DNA of 64,000 nt from Desertivirga xinjiangensis (GTDB lineage Bacteria; Bacteroidota; Bacteroidia; Sphingobacteriales; Sphingobacteriaceae), in the NCBI RefSeq assembly GCF_024436435.1, contig NZ_JAFMZP010000004.1, forward strand, positions 186,001 to 250,000, read 5' to 3'. The notes under the pieces are model-generated. The model was not told the DNA's origin and ran no database searches. It worked only from the letters and a program-made list of their open reading frames with translations. Position numbers and translations under genes: made by a program. Below, piece after piece: positions 18,427-26,313 of the stretch (its first letter is position 1; every line of letters starts with the position of its first letter).

Positions 18427-19710
18427 ATGATGGGAAAGGTTTTTAATATGGAACATCCTGCAGCACTGCAATCTGGTGTTCAGAATAAGACGCAGCTGGT
18501 AGGGCTGGATTACCTTTTCTTTACCTTCTTTAAAATAGGACTTATATCCTTTGGTGGGCACATGGCCTTGGTTTCTGTCATTCAGAGGATCATGGTAGAG
18601 AAAGATAAGGTTCTCGAAAATGAATTTATTCTGAACAGTATCGGCATTGCCAGTTTCCTGCCCGGACCACTGGCCGTTAATGTAGTGGGACAAACAGGTT
18701 ATCATCTGCGGAAAACCAGCGGAGCCATCGTAAGTACCGTAGCAGTTATCTTGCCGGCCTTCCTGATCATCGTAGGGCTGGCCTGGTTATATTTCTCGCA
18801 GGGACAGGCATCAACCTGGAAAGTAGGAATGACGTATGTAGCTGGTGTAGTTGCTGCTGTGATCCTTACTTCCGGGATTACTTTGTTCATAAAAGAAGTG
18901 CAAGGCAATCAGAAAAAAATGCTGCTGTTTGCTGCTGCGCTGCTGACATTACTACTTTACAGCAATTACTTCGCTACGATAGCAGTGTTGCTTGGCGGTG
19001 CCTTTGCCGGAGTTTTGTTACAGGTGGCACCCGTCTCTGTCAAAGCCGTTTCTGCCGGTTCACACCACATAGAGGATTGTATATCAAAAAAGAAAGAGCT
19101 CCGGTTAATTGCAGACCGCATATTTATGCTTTTACTCGCCCTTAACCAGGTTTTGTTCTTCTCGAATCTTTCACGGCAGGTCAGTCCCCTGAATCTGCGG
19201 CTCATAACCATTTTTGCAGGCATAAGCCTTTCACTTTTTGGCGGCGGCTATGTAATGATACCTATTATGGAGGCTCTTTTTGTGAAAGATCTGCACTGGC
19301 TAAGTAGCCGCGAGTTTGTGGATGCCATTGCGTTCAGCCAGGCAACTCCGGGCCCAATCCTTATCAGCGCGGCATTTATAGGCTATAAGATATCAGGCGT
19401 CCTGGGAGCGCTGCTGGCAACTGCAGCTATATTTACCCCTTCGGTATTTCTTGTGATCAAGGTAAGCAGTTTCATAGGAAGGTTCAGGGAAAGCAACCTT
19501 CTAAGCAATATGCTTGGGGGTATTAAAGCAGTTGTTGTGGCTTTGATACTAGTTTCGGCCTACAGGATAATTTTACCGGAAAAGTTGGGTCTTATCCTTT
19601 TCGCGACTCTTCTCATTTCATTTACTTTGAATTTTCGCTATAAAGTGAGCCCGGTTTACCTTGTCGCCGGCGCAATTCTTTTTGGCGTACTAAACTATAC
19701 TATCAGTTAG
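18427..19710 (+). CDS. Chromate transporter (CHR/ChrA) family permease, two-domain
   Basis: This permease of about 427 residues and 10-12 membrane segments contains two homologous CHR halves. Each half carries the family signatures: LISFGGHMAL with LPGPLAVN in the first, and LSLFGGGYVMI with ATPGPI in the second. Known members export chromate, a sulfate analogue, and some are suspected to carry sulfate. The ATG at 18427 is preferred, 4 bases after the preceding stop; a GTG at 18376 lies inside the ASST gene. It is 2 bases before the sulfotransferase gene, so translation is probably coupled. Its position in a sulfate-activation operon suggests sulfate movement rather than chromate resistance; that is inference. 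Confidence 0.9.
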   Translation: MMGKVFNMEHPAALQSGVQNKTQLVGLDYLFFTFFKIGLISFGGHMALVSVIQRIMVEKDKVLENEFILNSIGIASFLPGPLAVNVVGQTGYHLRKTSGAIVSTVAVILPAFLIIVGLAWLYFSQGQASTWKVGMTYVAGVVAAVILTSGITLFIKEVQGNQKKMLLFAAALLTLLLYSNYFATIAVLLGGAFAGVLLQVAPVSVKAVSAGSHHIEDCISKKKELRLIADRIFMLLLALNQVLFFSNLSRQVSPLNLRLITIFAGISLSLFGGGYVMIPIMEALFVKDLHWLSSREFVDAIAFSQATPGPILISAAFIGYKISGVLGALLATAAIFTPSVFLVIKVSSFIGRFRESNLLSNMLGGIKAVVVALILVSAYRIILPEKLGLILFATLLISFTLNFRYKVSPVYLVAGAILFGVLNYTIS

Positions 19711-19712
19711 CT

Positions 19713-20738
19713 ATGGAAAATATTTCAGGCATTCAGATCATCGGTACTCAACGCTCAGGATCTAATCTTTTGAGGGTAATACTAGACCAGTCGGAAGAGA
19801 TTGCCTCTCCGCATCCGCCGCATTTACTCATCACATTTTTACCCTTACTTCCGTTATATGGGACTTTGAATGAATCCTCCTACAGAACCCTGGTGGATGA
19901 TGTGGTTGAGTATGTAAAGGCTAACCCGGTTCCATGGGAGGGAGTAATCCTGGACAAAGAGAAGATCTTCAGCTCCTCAAAAAACTATTCGCTGCCCGAA
20001 TTAAATCGTCTGGTCTACGAAGCTGCTGCCGAAGCCAAGCATTCCAGGTACTGGTGCTGCAAAAGTATGGCCAATGTTCATCACGCAGATGAGCTTGAAG
20101 CTGCGGGTTTAAATCTTAAATATGTTTACCTTTTCAGGGATGGGCGGGATGTAGCCGCATCCTTCAAAAAAGCAGTAGTTGGCGAAAAACACAGCTACCA
20201 TCTGGCAAAGCAGTGGACGAAAGACCAGGAAGCGTGCTTAAAACTGGAAGCACAACTTGATCCGGCCCGTTTTTATAAGCTCAATTATGAAACATTGATA
20301 GCCGAACCGGAAACTACGGTAAAAAGCCTTTGCCATTTTCTCGATATTACGTATTCAGAAAAAATGCTTTCTTTCTATGAATCCAGAACGTCAAAACTTA
20401 CAGCCGAAGCAGGTGAAATGTGGAGCAATCTTAAGAAGCCGATCATCAAGGATAATACAGGGAAATATTTAGATGCGTTTAAAGAGGACGATCTTGAGAT
20501 CTTTGAATCCCTTGCCGGAGGAGTCTTAAAAAAATTAGGTTATCAACTCAATACCGAGACAAGCAGCGAAAGACGTTCAGTGCTTTTTTCTCAAGACAAG
20601 ATAGGGCTCTATGATCAGATGAATTCAGAATTGAAGAAACACACACTTCAGACCGCAAAGCCTGATGATTTGGAAAACAGAAAGCCTCAGGAGCAAATTT
20701 TAAAAGCTATAAAGAACAGGTATGAAGCCAGAAATTAA
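19713..20738 (+). CDS. PAPS-dependent sulfotransferase
   Basis: This cytoplasmic 341-residue enzyme is predicted to transfer sulfate from PAPS to an unknown acceptor. The 5'-phosphosulfate-binding loop is seen as GTQRSGSNLLR (residues 11-21). The 3'-phosphate-binding motif is LFRDGRDVAASF near residue 145, and NYETLIAEPE is the usual segment further on. The acceptor cannot be inferred. The C-terminal 60 residues are charged and do not match the core fold. It starts 2 bases after the permease and overlaps cysQ by 17 bases, so these genes are one transcription unit with its own route for disposing of the PAP product. Confidence 0.9.
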   Translation: MENISGIQIIGTQRSGSNLLRVILDQSEEIASPHPPHLLITFLPLLPLYGTLNESSYRTLVDDVVEYVKANPVPWEGVILDKEKIFSSSKNYSLPELNRLVYEAAAEAKHSRYWCCKSMANVHHADELEAAGLNLKYVYLFRDGRDVAASFKKAVVGEKHSYHLAKQWTKDQEACLKLEAQLDPARFYKLNYETLIAEPETTVKSLCHFLDITYSEKMLSFYESRTSKLTAEAGEMWSNLKKPIIKDNTGKYLDAFKEDDLEIFESLAGGVLKKLGYQLNTETSSERRSVLFSQDKIGLYDQMNSELKKHTLQTAKPDDLENRKPQEQILKAIKNRYEARN

Positions 20739-21492
20739 ACCGATTTTAAAAATTGCCGTTGAAGCGGGAAAAGCCATAATGTCTGTTTACGGAGATGAAG
20801 AAGCTTTCTCTGCCGTAACCTATAAGGAAGACAGTTCACCGCTTACTGTTGCCGATAAGTTATCTCATAACATCATTGCGAAGGGACTTTCAGCCCTTTA
20901 CCCGGACATACCGGTTCTTTCCGAGGAAGGTTCAGATATCGAGTTCCAGCTACGCAAAGATTGGGAATATTACTGGTGTGTTGATCCTCTTGACGGAACC
21001 AAAGAGTTTATTAACCGCAACGGAGAGTTCACCGTTAATATAGCCCTTATTCACCGAAATCACCCGGTGCTTGGAGTGATTTATATCCCCTGTCAAAATT
21101 TGCTTTATTATGCAGATGCGTCCGGTTGCTTTAAGCAAACTCCACAAAAGGAACCAATTCCGATAAAAGCAGATCTTAAAGCTCAGGCATGGATTGCGCT
21201 AGGTAGCCGGTCTCATTCAGATACCACTGAAAATGATTTTCTAAGAGCATATCCGGTAACTGGGCTTCTTAGCGCAGGCAGCTCACTGAAGTTCTGCTTG
21301 ATAGCAGAGGGGAAAGCCCATATTTATTACCGCAAGGGCCCAACTATGGAGTGGGATACCGCTGCCGGTCATGCTATTGCCTTAAGTAGTGGCGCAATAT
21401 TTACTAATTCTGATGGTACCCCCTTTTTATACAATAAGCCCTCTCTCAAAAACGGAAGTTTTGTTTGCCAGATACTTGCAGTGCCTTCTTAG
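20722..21492 (+). CDS. cysQ: 3'(2'),5'-bisphosphate nucleotidase CysQ
   Basis: This 256-residue member of the inositol-monophosphatase fold hydrolyses PAP (3'-phosphoadenosine 5'-phosphate) to AMP. It thereby clears the inhibitory by-product of sulfotransferases. The metal-binding motif DPLDGTKEF lies near residues 89-97, with LSEEGSD upstream and the second signature MEWDTAAGHAI near 215. It overlaps the sulfotransferase gene by 17 bases. Its stop codon is 2 bases from the stop of the convergent cysC. Confidence 0.94.
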   Translation: MKPEIKPILKIAVEAGKAIMSVYGDEEAFSAVTYKEDSSPLTVADKLSHNIIAKGLSALYPDIPVLSEEGSDIEFQLRKDWEYYWCVDPLDGTKEFINRNGEFTVNIALIHRNHPVLGVIYIPCQNLLYYADASGCFKQTPQKEPIPIKADLKAQAWIALGSRSHSDTTENDFLRAYPVTGLLSAGSSLKFCLIAEGKAHIYYRKGPTMEWDTAAGHAIALSSGAIFTNSDGTPFLYNKPSLKNGSFVCQILAVPS

Positions 21493-21494
21493 GA

Positions 21495-22043
21495 TTAAAC
21501 AGGTTTAACATCCTTAATGGCTTTTTCAAACACCATTCTGGCACATTCTATTGCCGGAATGGTATGAGTAGCCAGGGTCATAACGCCAGGCTGGGGCCTT
21601 TCAAAAACAGAGTCGTACCCTGTAAAGCTCTCGATCTTATGCTGCCGGGCTTTCTTATACAAGCCCTTTACATCCCTTTGTTCACAAATCTCAATCGGAC
21701 AATCCACAAATACTTCCAGAAGATTATCTCCTAAAATATCGCGGGCAATACTTCGGTGGCTATTAAGTGGAGTGATTAGAGAACAGATAGTAATTATGTT
21801 ATTGCAGCAAAGAATCTTTGCTATTTCCGACGTCCGGCGGATGTTTTCGGCTCTGCCTTCGTCCGTAAAGCCAAGACCTGCGTTTATACCCTCCCTCAAT
21901 TGATCACCATCAAGTCTTACACAAAACAGGTTTTCCTGACTAAACATTTCGTCCAGTAAAGAAGCGATAGTGCTTTTTCCAGCGCCCGACAATCCAAACA
22001 ACCAAATAGTCTTTCCATTTTGCCCTGGTAATTTTTTATGCAT
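21495..22043 (-). CDS. cysC: Adenylyl-sulfate (APS) kinase CysC
   Basis: This enzyme of about 182 residues phosphorylates APS to PAPS. The Walker A loop is GLSGAGKST (residues 17-25). DGDQLREGINAGLGF and ENIRRTSEIAKI follow, then VFVDCPIEICEQRDVKGLYKKAR near residue 120, which is the diagnostic APS-kinase segment. ATG at 22043 is preferred; an in-frame TTG at 22076 would add 11 residues. Bacteroidota often place cysC beside cysD/cysN, but no sulfate adenylyltransferase is visible here, so APS must come from genes elsewhere. It converges with the sulfotransferase-cysQ operon, which consumes its product. The 527 bases before the TonB receptor hold its unassigned promoter. Confidence 0.95.
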   Translation of the reverse strand: MHKKLPGQNGKTIWLFGLSGAGKSTIASLLDEMFSQENLFCVRLDGDQLREGINAGLGFTDEGRAENIRRTSEIAKILCCNNIITICSLITPLNSHRSIARDILGDNLLEVFVDCPIEICEQRDVKGLYKKARQHKIESFTGYDSVFERPQPGVMTLATHTIPAIECARMVFEKAIKDVKPV

Positions 22044-22392
22044 CTCCTCTAATTTAAACAAAATTTTCGTATTCAATTATTAGCTGGGAGTTTGGACCAG
22101 GTCCCTTGTGTTGAACTCCTGCTTTGCTGTATTTTCCACTTGTAACCATTGAGCCGCGTGAAGTTGTATTTTATCACCCTCGTGCTTTTTTACGGAATCC
22201 GAATAATCATGTGATTGGTTTTCTTGTTGAAATACTTCCAATTTTTTGCGCGCAGCAGAAAAAAATAGAGCACATTTTTAGTACCATATCAGAGCTGTTT
22301 GATCAAAATTAGCATGGATTAACCAAAATAGATTTCCTGGGATCCTGAAAACATGACTATTTGCAGGATAAGGGAAGCTTGAGTAAAAAAAA

Positions 22393-22423
22393 TTTGCAGT
22401 TATGAAAAAGCAAAGTATCTTTG
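22393..22423 (+). promoter_or_regulatory. Consensus Bacteroidota promoter of the TonB-receptor leader
   Basis: TTTG at 22393-22396 is followed after exactly 19 bases by TATCTTTG at 22416-22423, matching the TTTG/TAnnTTTG consensus fully. Transcription should begin near 22430, giving a leader of about 175 bases that contains the Cys-rich reading frame. Confidence 0.8.
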
Positions 22424-22464
22424 TCTATCAGTTCTATAGATTATATAAGCAAACCCAACATGAA

Positions 22465-22539
22465 ATGAAGAAGCAAATAACAAGTTCAGTTTCCCAGACT
22501 TATTCAGGCAGCACTCTGTGTTGCGGCTGCTGTCGTTAG
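22465..22539 (+). CDS. 24-residue Cys-rich leader peptide (ends CCGCCR), putative cysteine-sensing attenuator
   Basis: An ATG 35 bases after the predicted transcription start opens a 24-codon frame whose last six residues are Cys-Cys-Gly-Cys-Cys-Arg before a TAG stop. Four cysteines in five codons at the end of a short frame is the classic layout of an amino-acid-sensing leader: ribosomes would stall there when Cys-tRNA is scarce. It lies 64 bases before the TonB receptor and next to sulfate-assimilation genes, which fits control by cysteine supply. Cysteine-rich leader frames before sulfur genes are known in other phyla; a match to a described Bacteroidota family was not checked. Expression is unproven. 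Confidence 0.6.
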   Translation: MKKQITSSVSQTYSGSTLCCGCCR

Positions 22540-22554
22540 CAGTTTGTTTGCTTC
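22470..22554 (+). promoter_or_regulatory. Possible attenuator folding around the Cys leader frame
   Basis: Three pairings compete. GAAGCAAA (22470-22477, start of the leader frame) pairs with TTTGCTTC (22547-22554, just after its stop). CTGCT (22527-22531) pairs with AGCAG (22538-22542) over the last Cys codons and stop. A GGCAGC segment near 22506-22512 can pair with the GCTGCT of the Cys codons. A ribosome parked on the Cys codons would block the second and third and change access to the downstream start. No T-run terminator follows, so translational control or Rho is more likely than intrinsic attenuation. Confidence 0.4.
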
Positions 22555-22603
22555 TCTTACAATTACTCTCAATTTTTACTAATCTCATCAAATAATCATA
22601 ATA

Positions 22604-25216
22604 ATGAAACGTACATCATATGCACTAAAACTTCTACTACTATTTGCCCTTTTAGGTCAGCTTACCCCTTTATTTGCCCAGCATACCCTTGTCGGGAATG
22701 TAAGAGACAGCAAAGGACCTTTAGCTGGGGCTAATGTGCTGGTAAGAGGTACCAAGTCCTCTGTCATCACAGATTCCATAGGTAATTTCAGGCTTAGAGT
22801 AAGCGCCGAGACGCCATTTTACCTTAGGGTCAGTTTTATTGGTTATAAGCCTCAGGATTTTCAGGTTCTCAAATTCCAGGATACGCCCTTACAGATAACA
22901 CTGATAGACGATGCTCTGCTCGAAGAAGTAGTTGTTACCTCCAGGCGTCGTTCAGAAGTATTGCAAAACGTACCCATTCCTATCTCGGTAGTGGGCGGTT
23001 CTCAGATCGAGCAGGCCGGCGCATTCAACGTTAACCGTGCGAAAGAACTTATTCCTTCCGTCCAGCTTTATACTTCCAATCCACGCAATACCGGAATTAA
23101 TATCCGTGGAATCGGTTCTCCGTTCGGACTTACTAACGATGGCCTTGATCCCGGTGTTGGTTTTTACGTAGATGGTGTATATTATGCACGTCCCGCAGCC
23201 GCTACCCTTGATTTTATTGATGTTGAACGTATAGAGGTACTCCGTGGCCCTCAGGGAACTTTGTTTGGTAAGAATACCAGTGCCGGAGCCTTTAACATTG
23301 TGACTCGTAAAGCAAGTTTCATTCCGGAGGCCTCTTTCGAGACCAGCTTCGGAAATTATGGATTTATCCAGGCGAAAGCTTCTGTATCAGGGCCCTTGAG
23401 TAGCAAACTTGCAGGGAGACTTTCGTTTTCAGGCACGCAACGCGATGGTTTGGTTGATAACGTCAAAACTGGCGTAGCAACGAACGATATCAATAACTTA
23501 GGTTTCCGTGCGCAATTGCTTTACAAGCCTTCAGAAAATGTTTCCATTACGCTTGCCGGTGATGTAAGTGATCAAAAACCTGATGGTTATGCACAAGTTG
23601 TTGCCGGGGTTGTTACCACGAAGCGTCCTGCTTATCGCCAGTTCAATGCGATAATTTCTGATCTTGGCTATTCATTGCCAAGCTTAAATGCTTTTGATCG
23701 TAAAATAGATCATGATACACCATGGAGATCAGGTAATCAATTGGGCGGAGCGTCTTTAAACGCTGAGATAAAACTAGGTCCCGGTACCTTGACATCTACT
23801 TCAGCATGGCGCTATTGGGATTGGAAGCCATCTAATGACAGGGATTTCACAGGTCTGCCTGTATTAGCTAAATCGCAAAATCCGGCAAAACACGAAAACT
23901 GGTCGCAAGAAGTTCGTTATGCCGGAGAGATTTCCGACAGGCTTAGTGGTGTAGTTGGCTTGTTTTATATCGATCAGGAAGTCAAAATTAACGGTACTGA
24001 AGAATCGGGTTCAGCTCAGGCACGTTTCTCAAAAAGTTCAACCGGCGCAAATGCAAACACTCCAGGCATAACTAACGACGAGCTGTGGGCTACCCCGGGC
24101 CTTCTGGAAGGATATGGTATTTATACAACAGCTTCTATCAAATCTCAGAGTGCTGCAGCATTTGCCAGCCTTGACTGGGAATTCTTTAAAGGGTTCCACA
24201 TACTGCCAGGTGTTCGTATCAACTATGATAATAAGGATGTAAGTTATGATCGCGCTGCAAGAGGCGGTCTTGATGTTGCTGCAAGCAGTTATAGCGCTGC
24301 AGTAAAAACAGAACTGCAAAAAATAAAGAACGGAGTATATAGCAGCCAGGCTTATGAAACCAGCGCTGACGAGAGAAATTTCACCTATTCGGTTACTGCT
24401 GCGTACAAACCAGGCAGAAGACTTAACGCCTTTGCTACGTATTCCACAAGCTTTAAGCCGGTTGGTGTAAACGTGGCCGGTCTGCCCTCTCCTGAAGCAG
24501 GCAAAACTATATTAGACTACGCGGTGATCAAACCTGAAACCACAAAGCATTATGAGTTTGGAATAAAGAGTACCCCAATAAATCATCTAACTCTGAATGT
24601 AGCATTTCATAATTCAGATATTAAAGACTACCAGACAAACGTTCAGTCTCCTGATTTGACCGTTAACCGTGGTTACATCGCCAATGCGGAGAAAGTGAAC
24701 GTTAAGGGCGTAGAGGTGGATGCCAGCTTTAGAGCCAGTCAATCATTCAATTTCTATGGTGCAGCGGCTTATACAGATGCAAAATACGGTCGTTTTACAA
24801 ACGCACCTCTTCCACTAGAAGAGACTGGATTATCACCATCATTTAAAGATATCTCCGGAGGACGCCTTCCGGGGATTTCTAAATGGGCCGGATCATTTGG
24901 CGGTGAGTTTAGTACTCCTGCTAAGTTCTTCAGGCGCGAAGCGAAATTCTTTACAGCAATCGACGGAGCTTACCGTTCTGAATTCTCATCAAGCCCATCT
25001 CCGTCAGCATATCTGAACATCGATGGATATACGCTTGTAAACGGTAGGCTGGGCTATAGATCAGTAGCTGGCTTATCCGCCTTTGTTTGGGGTCGTAACT
25101 TATTCAATAAAGATTACTTCGAGCAATTATTGCCCGCTGGTGGTAATGCAGGTCACTATGCTGCAGTTCTTGGAGATCAAAGAACATTCGGGATAACTTT
25201 GAGATACACCCTGTAA
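22604..25216 (+). CDS. TonB-dependent receptor, non-SusC type, candidate sulfur-source importer
   Basis: This 870-residue outer-membrane receptor has a signal peptide ending near LFAQ and a carboxypeptidase-regulatory-like domain (about 27-105). The TonB box region is EEVVVTSRRR, followed by a plug with NIRGIGSPFG, GVGFYVDGVYY and EVLRGPQGTLFGKNTSAGAFNIVTR, and a barrel ending RTFGITLRYTL. The plug wording resembles siderophore and small-molecule receptors of sphingomonads more than SusC, and no SusD follows. It is transcribed alone and ends before a large palindrome. The Cys-rich leader and neighbouring PAPS genes suggest import of a sulfur compound such as a sulfate ester; the substrate is inference. 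Confidence 0.9.
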   Translation: MKRTSYALKLLLLFALLGQLTPLFAQHTLVGNVRDSKGPLAGANVLVRGTKSSVITDSIGNFRLRVSAETPFYLRVSFIGYKPQDFQVLKFQDTPLQITLIDDALLEEVVVTSRRRSEVLQNVPIPISVVGGSQIEQAGAFNVNRAKELIPSVQLYTSNPRNTGINIRGIGSPFGLTNDGLDPGVGFYVDGVYYARPAAATLDFIDVERIEVLRGPQGTLFGKNTSAGAFNIVTRKASFIPEASFETSFGNYGFIQAKASVSGPLSSKLAGRLSFSGTQRDGLVDNVKTGVATNDINNLGFRAQLLYKPSENVSITLAGDVSDQKPDGYAQVVAGVVTTKRPAYRQFNAIISDLGYSLPSLNAFDRKIDHDTPWRSGNQLGGASLNAEIKLGPGTLTSTSAWRYWDWKPSNDRDFTGLPVLAKSQNPAKHENWSQEVRYAGEISDRLSGVVGLFYIDQEVKINGTEESGSAQARFSKSSTGANANTPGITNDELWATPGLLEGYGIYTTASIKSQSAAAFASLDWEFFKGFHILPGVRINYDNKDVSYDRAARGGLDVAASSYSAAVKTELQKIKNGVYSSQAYETSADERNFTYSVTAAYKPGRRLNAFATYSTSFKPVGVNVAGLPSPEAGKTILDYAVIKPETTKHYEFGIKSTPINHLTLNVAFHNSDIKDYQTNVQSPDLTVNRGYIANAEKVNVKGVEVDASFRASQSFNFYGAAAYTDAKYGRFTNAPLPLEETGLSPSFKDISGGRLPGISKWAGSFGGEFSTPAKFFRREAKFFTAIDGAYRSEFSSSPSPSAYLNIDGYTLVNGRLGYRSVAGLSAFVWGRNLFNKDYFEQLLPAGGNAGHYAAVLGDQRTFGITLRYTL

Positions 25217-25281
25217 GAGGATCAAAGGCGGCATCAGCAAGAAAGCCATCTATTATTGGGCTTTTAAAAAAAATTAAATAA

Positions 25282-25351
25282 GCACACGTGGCACGAGTGC
25301 GCTAGCAAGTGCAAATATGCTCGCTCGCTGGCGCACTCGTGCCACGTGTGC
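25282..25351. repeat. REP-like palindrome (element B), 21-base perfect arms
   Basis: Arms at 25282-25302 and 25331-25351 are perfect 21-base inverted complements starting GCACACGTGGCACG, with a partly paired 28-base centre. It lies between the convergent TonB receptor and SGNH-like genes and may stop transcription on both strands. Related half or full copies occur at 30555-30580 and 55987-56437, so it is a dispersed family. Confidence 0.85.
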
Positions 25352-25376
25352 CTCTTATGCTCAACAAACCAAAACT

Positions 25377-26237
25377 TTACAACTTAAACTTCTCCATAGA
25401 AGTTACTTTGTTTCGCTTCTTCATAGCAAAATGAGCCGCATGCTGAGCAATATCAGCTTGTGCCTTGGTAATTGTAGAAGGAATATAACTGTTTCCAACA
25501 GCACTCTTACCCGTAAGCGCTTCGAGCCAGGTGCATGCCGCTGTATACCTTCCATAAGTTAACTGCAAATGGTACCCATCCCTGGTAAGGCTATCACCAA
25601 TGGCGCTTGTTCTCGCATTCTGTATAGCCGTTCCTGCAGGTATCAGCATATCCAGAGGTTTAACATCTTTAAATACAGATCTAGTAGCTTTTACAATTGC
25701 TTTATACATTTCATCCTGGTTCTTATTATAGTTGACAAAGCCCTTGTGTGGAGAACTCTTGGAGTAAGCCCAGGTACGATGTAAAATATATTTAACCTTT
25801 GGATTACGGGCCCTTTGCTGAACATAATCGAGCAGGTTCGTCAGATACGGAAAATAACTTTCTTGCATGCCGGAGTACGGGCTAGCTTGCTGAAAACTAA
25901 TGTAATCCCAGGGCTCATCTTTAATACAAAACTCCATGGTTTGATTAGCAGTCACCGTCTTTTTACCACCCACAATCTTCCTGTAAGAATACTTTGCAGC
26001 ATTCGAAGCAGCGTTTTTACTATGAGTCTGGAGAGAACAGCCGCCGATATAGACGTTTCCTATAACCAGACTATCGCCCGCAGCCTTTGCCAGGTCATAG
26101 AGATAATTCTCAACGGCGTCCTCGGAAAAGCTGTTTCCAATAGTTAATACCTTAATTACGTCCTTAGCGTTAGCGCCCAAACTGCAAAAAACGATAAGCA
26201 ACAAGGCGGCAACATGTTTACGAAAATAGATCTTCAT
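25377..26237 (-). CDS. Secreted SGNH-hydrolase-like protein (DUF4886 type)
   Basis: This 286-residue protein has a signal peptide ending near GANAK. It carries the SGNH block I as TIGNSFSED (Ser36 as expected nucleophile) and the block V pair in RDGYHL (Asp220 and His223). An aromatic-rich middle part contains WDYISFQQASPYSG. SGNH proteins hydrolyse esters, often acetyl groups on glycans; DUF4886 members are largely uncharacterised, so activity is inferred from motifs only. It stands alone on the reverse strand, ending 26 bases from the element B palindrome. Confidence 0.82.
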   Translation of the reverse strand: MKIYFRKHVAALLLIVFCSLGANAKDVIKVLTIGNSFSEDAVENYLYDLAKAAGDSLVIGNVYIGGCSLQTHSKNAASNAAKYSYRKIVGGKKTVTANQTMEFCIKDEPWDYISFQQASPYSGMQESYFPYLTNLLDYVQQRARNPKVKYILHRTWAYSKSSPHKGFVNYNKNQDEMYKAIVKATRSVFKDVKPLDMLIPAGTAIQNARTSAIGDSLTRDGYHLQLTYGRYTAACTWLEALTGKSAVGNSYIPSTITKAQADIAQHAAHFAMKKRNKVTSMEKFKL

Positions 26238-26313
26238 GAAAATTTACTTTATATGATATTTATTAGTGGTTATTTGGTGAAAATAACGACGTAATATATG
26301 AAAAATCGTAAAA

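Noticed and set aside
22124-22312. 62-codon forward frame between cysC and the Cys leader
   Set aside because: No promoter or ribosome site, low-complexity hydrophobic and aromatic product and no recognisable family; it overlaps the probable cysC promoter region.
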